Made by a program: the position numbers and the translations under genes
The notes under the pieces: model-generated
What the model was told of the DNA's origin: nothing
Seen by the model: only the letters and a program-made list of their open reading frames with translations
Database searches by the model: none
NCBI GenBank assembly: GCA_007116755.1
Contig: SKHU01000219.1
Coordinates: 1-6,491, forward strand
DNA: 6,491 nt
Direction of reading: 5' to 3'
DNA from: Alphaproteobacteria bacterium
GTDB taxonomy: Bacteria > Pseudomonadota > Alphaproteobacteria > Micavibrionales > CSBR16-224
In this document: piece after piece, positions 1 to 5,667 of the stretch
Position numbering within the stretch: the stretch's first letter is position 1
Layout: every line of letters starts with the position of its first letter

Positions 1-773
1 CGCTGGCCTCGGTCACGCTGGCACCGCGCATCAGCGACAAGGCCATTCTGCCGAATGAAGACAGTATCGATGTGCAGCTGGACAGTTCCAACCTGTTTGA
101 TCCCGTGCGTTTTCCGGGGATTGACCGCGTTGAGGATCGCGGTCATGCCGCTTACGGAATCAAAACCGGCCTTTACGGACATAGCGGCTGGCGCGGAGAG
201 GTTTTTGCAGGGCAGAGCGTAAGCTTCCAACATGATCCCGGATCGTTTCCCGCCGGATCCGGTCTTGAGAACAAATATTCAGATCTGGTGGGGGCGGTCA
301 ACCTGTCTTACGGGCGATATTTTGACCTGAATTATAAAACACAGCTTGGCAGCCGCCATATCCGCCCCCGCAGGCACGAGATACAAACGGCCGGACGCAT
401 GGGACGCGGCGGGGCGCTGGATTATGATTTGCGCTATGTGTTTGTTTCGGCGGTGGCAGGGACGGGTTTCGGAGAATCGCGTGAACAGTTCCAGCTGGGT
501 GCCGGATACCGCCTGAGCGAAAACTGGCGTACGGATATGACGACTTTGGCCGATCTGGGCGCGGATGCCGGTTTCCGCCGCGGGGCATTGGGGCTGCATT
601 ATGCGGATGAATGTTTTTCCTTTTCGCTGATCGGGCAGAGAAACCTGATCGACCGTGCCAGCGGCGAGAACGAAACAAGTATTCTGCTCCGTATCGGCTT
701 GCGACATCTGGGCGAATTCAGTATGCCGCAAATTATGCTGGATGCAAGGCCGGAACGTACGCAACCGGAATAG
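1..773 (+). CDS. lptD: LptD, LPS-assembly outer-membrane protein, C-terminal part (5' end outside window)
   Basis: LptD is the outer-membrane beta-barrel that, with the lipoprotein LptE, inserts lipopolysaccharide into the outer leaflet. The reading frame is open from base 3 to a TAG at 771-773, giving about 256 C-terminal residues; the N-terminal OstA-like domain and the first barrel strands lie off the window. The internal GTG at 72 is not the start, because family-like sequence continues upstream of it. Recognisable parts are LPNEDS (bases 48-65), then NLFDPVRFPGIDR, then alternating barrel-type strands such as AYGIKTGLYG and LSYGRYFDLNY, and near the end DECFSFSL, with a cysteine codon at 612-614, followed by SILLRIGLRHLGEF as probable last strands. 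The cysteine is the only one in the visible part and matches in position the C-terminal cysteine region that forms essential disulfides in E. coli LptD. A short polar tail follows the last strand. The assignment rests on recalled family motifs, not on a search. Confidence 0.88.
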   Translation, partial: LASVTLAPRISDKAILPNEDSIDVQLDSSNLFDPVRFPGIDRVEDRGHAAYGIKTGLYGHSGWRGEVFAGQSVSFQHDPGSFPAGSGLENKYSDLVGAVNLSYGRYFDLNYKTQLGSRHIRPRRHEIQTAGRMGRGGALDYDLRYVFVSAVAGTGFGESREQFQLGAGYRLSENWRTDMTTLADLGADAGFRRGALGLHYADECFSFSLIGQRNLIDRASGENETSILLRIGLRHLGEFSMPQIMLDARPERTQPE

Positions 774-855
774 CCTGATTTCATGCTTTTCATATGGCGT
801 GCCCTGTGTTAAATAAAGACTATTCTCTTGAATTCAGAAGAAAAAGTTTTAAGAA

Positions 856-1578
856 ATGATTTTGTCCTATGATTCCAGCCGCCGTTACCGCCGCCGTACG
901 CGGGAGCGCCGCCGTAGAAGCTTTATGGTGTTTTTTCTTTTAATTGCCGCATTTTCAGCGGGGTATTGGCTGGGCGGCGAGGTTGTGCGCAGCAGCGAGA
1001 TCGCCTATAAACAGCGTGCGCAGGAGCTTGAAAAATCAAAAGACCGGCTGGAATCGCAAGTTACGGAATTGCGCGCAAAAGTGCAGGAAACGGGTTTGCG
1101 CTATCAGCAACTGGAGGAGCGTTATCAGAGCGAGGTGCCGACCGGCGCGCTCAGCAATCTGACACGTCTTGTCGGACAGCAGCTTCGGGACGGTATTTCC
1201 GAGGAACGGCTGTCCTTTGTGATTACCGCTGCGCGTCCGCCGCGCAATTGCGCATCGCCGGTGACCAAACGCTTTATCGTGCCGACTCCGGCCTATAAGG
1301 GGGCGGACAATGCTGTTTCCTTCGCGGACGGCGCGATTACAATCACAGGGGAGGGGGAATCGGTCATTGCGGAAAACGGCCAACCCGAAGCATGGTTTGA
1401 TCCGGGGAAACCGGTAAAAATCCGGTTCGTTCAGCTTGGCGGCGGGGAAACCGTGAAAGAACAGCTTTTGCCGGTGCATCATTCCATGGTGGTGGACGGG
1501 CGCGAACACCGCTTTACCGTTGCCAAAGGGCCGCGCAGCTTCGTAACGGTGACGGCAGATCACTGCGATTATCCGTAA
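856..1578 (+). CDS. Uncharacterised membrane-anchored coiled-coil protein (240 aa)
   Basis: I do not recognise this as a named protein. Residues 9-21 are very basic (ten arginines), followed by one hydrophobic segment at about 23-40. Together these predict a signal anchor with the N-terminus in the cytoplasm and the rest in the periplasm. Residues about 46-92 are charged and heptad-like (AQELEKSKDRLESQVTEL), so probably coiled coil. The remainder, about 100-240, looks globular and beta-rich, with a segment ITITGEGES (161-169), a WFDPGKPVKIRF stretch (180-191) and a C-terminal HCDYP. It has only two cysteines, C132 and C237, which could form a disulfide in the periplasm. The layout of anchor, coiled coil and small C-terminal domain resembles the gammaproteobacterial DUF6776 type, but this is a loose comparison. 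The ATG at 856 has only a weak purine-rich stretch upstream (AGAAG at 836-840, spaced too far), yet the basic-plus-hydrophobic start makes good sense. It lies 82 bases after lptD on the same strand. Confidence 0.8.
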   Translation: MILSYDSSRRYRRRTRERRRRSFMVFFLLIAAFSAGYWLGGEVVRSSEIAYKQRAQELEKSKDRLESQVTELRAKVQETGLRYQQLEERYQSEVPTGALSNLTRLVGQQLRDGISEERLSFVITAARPPRNCASPVTKRFIVPTPAYKGADNAVSFADGAITITGEGESVIAENGQPEAWFDPGKPVKIRFVQLGGGETVKEQLLPVHHSMVVDGREHRFTVAKGPRSFVTVTADHCDYP

Positions 1579-1588
1579 AGATTGCCTA

Positions 1589-2143
1589 TTATTTTACCGG
1601 CAGCCAGTCGATGCGTCCGACAAGAATATCCTTTGCCGGCTCTGCCATGATATGTGCGTATTGTTTTTCCGCATATTGTGCGAGCTGTTTTACGGATTTT
1701 TCAGGAGCGGCGGAATTGCTGTCGTAGATATTGCGGCCAACCGCTTCAGCCAGCGTGCCGTCTTTTAATCCGTTTTCGTAAGCAAAGACGCGGCCGTAAA
1801 AGGCTTTGGCCATTTTTTTGATGCGTTTGGGAACGCCGAGGTCGCCGACTCCCTGTTCGCGCAGCGATCTGTCCATATCTTTGAACATGATGTCAAAAAG
1901 AGCCTGCGCAAAATCTTCCGCTTCTTTGGTCTGGGCGCCGCTTTTGTCCTTGTCTTCCTGCAAAAGCCGCAACACAAAAAACATATGCAGAATCAGCATT
2001 TCATAACGGCCTTCAACAGTATCCGGAACATTCCATACGCTATAGAAATGCGGCATCCGTGCCTGTTCTGTCACGGCAAGATAAATCTGTTCTGCGGCTT
2101 TGCGGTCGTATGTCTGTTTTTTTCTCAGCAGATTGGCCAGCAT
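1589..2143 (-). CDS. Ubiquinol-cytochrome c chaperone family protein (CBP3-like, 184 aa)
   Basis: This belongs to the family of mitochondrial CBP3/UQCC1, which assists assembly of cytochrome b into the cytochrome bc1 complex. The bacterial members are presumed to act likewise in the cytoplasm or at the inner-membrane face; that role is inferred from homology. Family hallmarks run in order: QARMPHFY at residues 27-34, VPDTVEGRYEM at 39-49, a long block at 89-111 starting DMDRSLREQGVGDLG and ending KRIKKM, and AFYGR at 114-118. The frame stays open upstream to an ATG at 2344, which would add 67 residues. I reject that start because the extension is unlike the family, would run through the divergent promoter region, and would overlap bamE. 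The ATG at 2141-2143 is preceded by AAAGGA at nine bases spacing and gives the usual N-terminus and length. The gene is divergent from bamE, a common alphaproteobacterial pairing, and convergent with the coiled-coil gene. Confidence 0.92.
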   Translation of the reverse strand: MLANLLRKKQTYDRKAAEQIYLAVTEQARMPHFYSVWNVPDTVEGRYEMLILHMFFVLRLLQEDKDKSGAQTKEAEDFAQALFDIMFKDMDRSLREQGVGDLGVPKRIKKMAKAFYGRVFAYENGLKDGTLAEAVGRNIYDSNSAAPEKSVKQLAQYAEKQYAHIMAEPAKDILVGRIDWLPVK

Positions 2144-2152
2144 GTCGTGTTT

Positions 2153-2158
2153 TCCTTT
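2153..2158 (-). promoter_or_regulatory. Ribosome binding site deciding the chaperone start
   Basis: Read on the minus strand this is AAAGGA, nine bases before the ATG at 2141-2143. It is the best Shine-Dalgarno match near that gene and supports the short start over the upstream in-frame ATG at 2344. Confidence 0.7.
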
Positions 2159-2182
2159 GCAAATAACGCCGGATTTGTTAGT

Positions 2183-2210
2183 GTTATAAGGCAATCTTTC
2201 TGGAAAACAA
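2183..2210 (-). promoter_or_regulatory. Probable sigma-70-type promoter for the chaperone gene
   Basis: On the minus strand a -35-like TTGTTT (plus-strand bases 2205-2210) is followed after 16 bases by a -10-like TATAAC (plus-strand bases 2183-2188). Transcription would start near base 2176, leaving a leader of about 30 bases that contains the ribosome binding site. Both boxes are partial matches to the consensus and the region is AT-rich, so a chance match is possible. I could not find an equally good plus-strand promoter for bamE in the same 82 bases. Confidence 0.45.
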
Positions 2211-2225
2211 AGAAAAAAGATAAGA

Positions 2226-2717
2226 ATGAATACAGCAAAACCACAGGCGGGGCGTATGCGCAAAATTATCATGTCATTTACGGGGCTGCTGTTTTGCGCA
2301 TTATTGCTGCCGGCCTGTACGCCCGCACGCAATACGCACGGCAATCTGATTTCCGATGTACGTTTTGCACAAGTGCGCCCCTATGAAACGACACGCTACG
2401 AGCTTCGCCAGATTTGGGGGCCGCCGACGGTTGTCGCGCCGTTTTCCGGCGGAGAAACGTGGTATTATATCGGCCAGCAAACCGAGGTCATGGGCATTTT
2501 CAAAAAAGAAGTCGTAGAAAACCGGATTATCCGTGTCGATTTCGATACGATGGAAACCGTGATTGAAGTCGCGGAGCTTGACCCGGAGCAGGCGGTCGAG
2601 ATTACGCCTGTCTCGCGACGGACACCGACAGCCGGAAAAGAGTTTACGGTTTTGCAACAATTAGTTGGTAATCTGGGACGGTTCAACCCGCCCAGAACGG
2701 CCGGAAGCGGCTTTTAA
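2226..2717 (+). CDS. bamE: BamE (SmpA/OmlA family) outer-membrane assembly lipoprotein
   Basis: BamE is a small lipoprotein of the BAM complex that stabilises BamA-BamD and helps insert beta-barrel proteins into the outer membrane. From the first ATG the product has 163 residues. A hydrophobic signal (about 14-29) ends in the lipobox LPAC, with the lipidated cysteine at residue 31. The mature part shows family features: the helix-turn segment before WGPP (64-67), ETWYYIG (77-83), a beta strand VIEVAEL, then RTPTAGKEFT (132-141) and GNLGRFN (148-154), the last two being typical of the alphaproteobacterial branch. The start is uncertain: an in-frame ATG at 2256 gives a classic signal peptide (MRKII...) and has AGGCGG five bases before its adjoining GCGT, while the ATG at 2226 has only a weak AAGATAAG upstream. 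The mature protein is the same either way. It is divergent from the chaperone gene and lies 50 bases before pepN with no terminator between, so read-through into pepN is likely. Confidence 0.92.
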   Translation: MNTAKPQAGRMRKIIMSFTGLLFCALLLPACTPARNTHGNLISDVRFAQVRPYETTRYELRQIWGPPTVVAPFSGGETWYYIGQQTEVMGIFKKEVVENRIIRVDFDTMETVIEVAELDPEQAVEITPVSRRTPTAGKEFTVLQQLVGNLGRFNPPRTAGSGF

Positions 2718-2752
2718 CGCTGCCGGATAAGAGAATTTAACGCCTTATAAAG

Positions 2753-2758
2753 AAAGGG
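2753..2758 (+). promoter_or_regulatory. Ribosome binding site of pepN
   Basis: AAAGGG lies nine bases before the ATG at 2768 and supports that start for pepN. Confidence 0.65.
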
Positions 2759-2767
2759 TAATTTCCT

Positions 2768-5521
2768 ATGAGTAAAGAGTTTCTTTTTGATCCCGATTCA
2801 AATGCGCTGAACCGTCTGGATTATCGTCCGCCGGAATATCTGATCGACAAAACCGATTTGCATTTCAACCTGCATGAGACGGAAACACGGGTGAAATCGA
2901 AACTGGACATCCGCCGCAACCCCGACGCGCCCGATGGCGGGCCGCTGATTCTGGACGGTGAGGATCTCAAACTGGTTTCCGTGAAACTGAACGGCAAAGA
3001 CCTTGACCGCCGCGATTTTGAGGTCACGGACAAAAATCTGATTATCAAACGTCCGCCGGCGCAGGATTTTACGCTGGAAATTGAAACGGAAATCAACCCG
3101 AAAGAAAATACGCATCTTTCCGGCCTGTATATTCCCGAAAGCGAGGAGATTTTCTGCACACAATGTGAAGCGCAGGGATTCCGCCGCATTACCTATTATC
3201 TCGACCGCCCCGATGTGCTGTCGAAATTCCATGTCACGCTTGAGGCAGATAAGAAAAAATATCCGCTTTTGATGTCCAACGGCAACGGCAATCCGACGCA
3301 GACGAAGGATTTGGGCAATGGTCGTCATGAAATCAGCTGGGATGACCCGCATAAAAAACCGGCTTATCTTTTCGCGCTGGTTGCGGGCGACATGCCGTAT
3401 ATCGAGGATAAATTCGTGACCCGTTCCGGAAAGGAAGTGGAGTTGCGCGTCTTTGCGCCGGAAGGTTATGAAGACAAAATCGAATGGGCGATGGAATCGA
3501 TCAAGCGCTCGATGAAATGGGATGAGGACACCTATGACCGCGAATACGATCTTGACGTATTTCACGTCGTCGCCACCACCAGCTTTAATGCCGGTGCGAT
3601 GGAAAACAAGGGGCTGAATATTTTTAATATCAGTCTTTTGGCCGGCGATCCCGAAACCGCGACGGATGGTCGTCTGATCGCAATCGAGGCGGTGATCGGT
3701 CACGAATATTTCCACAATTGGTCGGGCGACCGCGTGACGCTGCGCGACTGGTTCGAGCTGACGCTGAAAGAAGGGCTGACGGTTCTGCGCGACCGCCAGT
3801 TCACGGCGGATATGCATTCCAAGCCGCTGAAGGATATTGAAGACGCGACCGATATGAAAACGCGGCAGTTTATCGAGGATGCGGGGCCGACAGCGCACCC
3901 GATCCGTCCCGATCGCGTGGCGGAATTCGACAATATCTATACCGGCACGATTTACGAAAAAGGCTCGCATGTGCTGGGCATGATGCGGACACTGCTGGGC
4001 GAAAAAACATGGCATAAGGCGATGAATGAATATTTCGACCGTTTCGACGGGCAGGCGGTGACCTGTGATGATTTCGTCGATGTCATGCAGGAGGTTTCGG
4101 GGCTTGATCTTGGCCATTTCCGAAAATGGTATTCACAATCGGGCACGCCGGAGCTGCGCTATAGCGGCGAATATGACGCGGCAAGCAAAACCTACCGTCT
4201 GACGCTGGAGCAGGAAACAAAACCGACGCCGGATCAGGCCATAAAAGAACCGCTCTATATGCCGGTTTCCGTGGGGCTAATCGGTCAGGACGGCAAAGAT
4301 ATCCCGCTGAGTTTGAAGGGCGAGGATAAAGACGGCCCGACAACGCGCGTATTGCATCTGAAAGAGGCAAAGCAGGTTTTTGAGTTCACGAATGTGGACG
4401 GGTCGGTCGTACCGTCCGTGCTGCGCGGATTTTCCGCGCCGGTGAAGGTGATGACGCGGGCAAAAGAGGATGAACTCGTCTTCCGCATGAAACACGACAG
4501 TGACGGCTATAACCGTTTTGAAGCGGCGCAGGAATATATGGCACAGGTGCTGCTGAAAATGGCGGCAGACCTGTCTGCGGGCAAAGAGCCGTCCGTGCCG
4601 GAGAAGCTGCAAAATGCCGTCGGGCATATTCTGTCCTCCGAAGCGTCCTTTGGCGATAAGGGGTTTGCGGCAAAAATGCTGGAACTGCCCTCGTACAATC
4701 TGCTGGTGCAGCATGTCGAAACCGTCGATCCCGACGCGCTGGTTGATGCGGCCGACAAGCTGAAGGAAACCCTGCTGGCAAAACATCAGGGCGAATGGGC
4801 GACGCTGTACACGGCGACAATCTCGCCGCCCGATGAAAAATACGAAGTCACTCCGGCGCAGGTCGGACGTCGCGCGCTGCGCAATCTGGTGCTGGACTAT
4901 CTGGCGGCTGACGGATCGGATGAGGCGGTAAAAATCGCCAAGCTGCAATACGATCAGTCAACCAATATGACGGAGCGTCTCGGCGCGTTGGCGGCACTGA
5001 CGGATCTGGACAAGCCGGAAAGCAAGACCGCGCTGGATGATTTCTACGGCCGTTATAAAAACAACACCAATATTGTTGATAGCTGGCTGGCCGTACAGGC
5101 GCGTGCCGATAGCGGCGATGCGCTCGCCCGTGTCAAGGCCTTGACCGAACATGAGGCGTTCAGTTGGAAAAACCCGAACAAGCTGCGTTCTCTGGTCGGG
5201 GCTTTTGCCGCCGGAAATCCGCGGCATTTCCACCGCAAGGACGGGGAGGGGTATAAATTCCTCGCCGATGCGGTGATCAAGATGAACGGCATTAATCCGC
5301 GCATCGGTGCTGGGCTGGTCAAGCCTTTGCTGGAATTCAAGCGCTATGATAAAGACCGTCAGGCGCTGATGCTGGAGCAGCTGGAGCGCGTGAAATCCAC
5401 GCCGAAGCTGGATAAAGGCATCCGCGAACTGGTGGACAAGGCGCTGGCCACACGCGGCAGCGCCGCAAAAGGCAACCAGCCGAAACCCGGCGCCTCCGGT
5501 GGAAACACCATCGCGGCTTAA
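2768..5521 (+). CDS. pepN: Aminopeptidase N, M1 family zinc metallopeptidase (917 aa)
   Basis: PepN removes N-terminal residues from peptides in the cytoplasm and acts in the last steps of protein turnover. The M1 catalytic set is complete: substrate-recognition GAMEN at residues 276-280, the zinc motif HEYFH at 312-316 with catalytic Glu313, the third zinc ligand Glu335 in LKEGLT exactly 18 residues after the second histidine, and the transition-state tyrosine Tyr396 in TIYEKG. The region FCTQCEAQGFRRITYYLDRP (129-148) is very close to the E. coli-type enzyme. Domain order is an N-terminal beta domain to about 200, the thermolysin-like domain to about 450, an Ig-like domain (about 455-560), then a C-terminal helical repeat domain. 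The length is a little above the roughly 870 residues of E. coli PepN; part of the excess is a low-complexity tail from about residue 894. No signal peptide is visible. The gene follows bamE and ends just before a strong terminator, convergent with ccrM. Confidence 0.97.
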   Translation: MSKEFLFDPDSNALNRLDYRPPEYLIDKTDLHFNLHETETRVKSKLDIRRNPDAPDGGPLILDGEDLKLVSVKLNGKDLDRRDFEVTDKNLIIKRPPAQDFTLEIETEINPKENTHLSGLYIPESEEIFCTQCEAQGFRRITYYLDRPDVLSKFHVTLEADKKKYPLLMSNGNGNPTQTKDLGNGRHEISWDDPHKKPAYLFALVAGDMPYIEDKFVTRSGKEVELRVFAPEGYEDKIEWAMESIKRSMKWDEDTYDREYDLDVFHVVATTSFNAGAMENKGLNIFNISLLAGDPETATDGRLIAIEAVIGHEYFHNWSGDRVTLRDWFELTLKEGLTVLRDRQFTADMHSKPLKDIEDATDMKTRQFIEDAGPTAHPIRPDRVAEFDNIYTGTIYEKGSHVLGMMRTLLGEKTWHKAMNEYFDRFDGQAVTCDDFVDVMQEVSGLDLGHFRKWYSQSGTPELRYSGEYDAASKTYRLTLEQETKPTPDQAIKEPLYMPVSVGLIGQDGKDIPLSLKGEDKDGPTTRVLHLKEAKQVFEFTNVDGSVVPSVLRGFSAPVKVMTRAKEDELVFRMKHDSDGYNRFEAAQEYMAQVLLKMAADLSAGKEPSVPEKLQNAVGHILSSEASFGDKGFAAKMLELPSYNLLVQHVETVDPDALVDAADKLKETLLAKHQGEWATLYTATISPPDEKYEVTPAQVGRRALRNLVLDYLAADGSDEAVKIAKLQYDQSTNMTERLGALAALTDLDKPESKTALDDFYGRYKNNTNIVDSWLAVQARADSGDALARVKALTEHEAFSWKNPNKLRSLVGAFAAGNPRHFHRKDGEGYKFLADAVIKMNGINPRIGAGLVKPLLEFKRYDKDRQALMLEQLERVKSTPKLDKGIRELVDKALATRGSAAKGNQPKPGASGGNTIAA

Positions 5522-5552
5522 AACGCCTTGGAATATGATAAAAAATAAAAAG

Positions 5553-5580
5553 AAGCCCCGCTTTTTACGGCGGGGCTTTT
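5553..5580. terminator. Bidirectional rho-independent terminator between pepN and ccrM
   Basis: A perfect nine-base stem, AAGCCCCGC (5553-5561) with GCGGGGCTT (5570-5578), encloses an eight-base loop. On the plus strand the T run after the stem is short (TTTT at 5577-5580, partly in the stem, then AAGTTT). On the minus strand the stem is followed by a much better T-rich tract, the complement of bases 5537-5552. It lies 31 bases after the pepN stop and about 90 bases after the ccrM stop, so it can serve both genes. Confidence 0.9.
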
Positions 5581-5667
5581 AAGTTTGCGAGGTGACGTAC
5601 TATAAAAACGAAAAAAGCGAAGATAAAAAAAACAGATATTTAAAAATCAATAGAATGTTTCGGGTCG
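5581..5667. other. A-rich spacer between terminator and ccrM 3' end
   Basis: This spacer is markedly A-rich on the plus strand, including a run of eight A at 5625-5632. It would be the U-rich 3' untranslated part of the ccrM transcript. I see no gene, no stable hairpin and no GANTC site in it. A plus-strand open frame starting at 5592 runs antisense into ccrM and has no protein-like features. Confidence 0.5.

Noticed and set aside
809..826. Possible promoter (TTAAAT or TATTCT) or CtrA-type site before the coiled-coil gene
   Set aside because: Neither hexamer has a matching -35 at proper spacing, and the TTAA is not followed by a second TTAA after seven bases.
2144..2344. Upstream extension of the chaperone gene to an ATG at 2344
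   Set aside because: The added 67 residues do not look like the family, overlap bamE and cross the probable promoter; the ATG at 2141-2143 has a good ribosome binding site.
1985..2386. Plus-strand open frame of 133 codons overlapping the chaperone gene and bamE
   Set aside because: It is antisense to conserved chaperone sequence and out of frame with bamE, with no ribosome binding site or domain.
2700..2716. Short hairpin GCCG-GAAG-CGGC followed by TTTT at the end of bamE
   Set aside because: A four-base stem with a four-T run interrupted by the stop codon is too weak to call a terminator.
2746..2751. TATAAA just before pepN as a -10 box
   Set aside because: No -35-like sequence lies 15 to 19 bases upstream, and the ribosome binding site begins only two bases later.
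2798..4117. Long minus-strand open frame (439 codons) antisense to pepN
   Set aside because: It lies wholly within pepN, whose complete M1 catalytic motifs prove the plus frame; the translation has no recognisable domain and is a compositional shadow.
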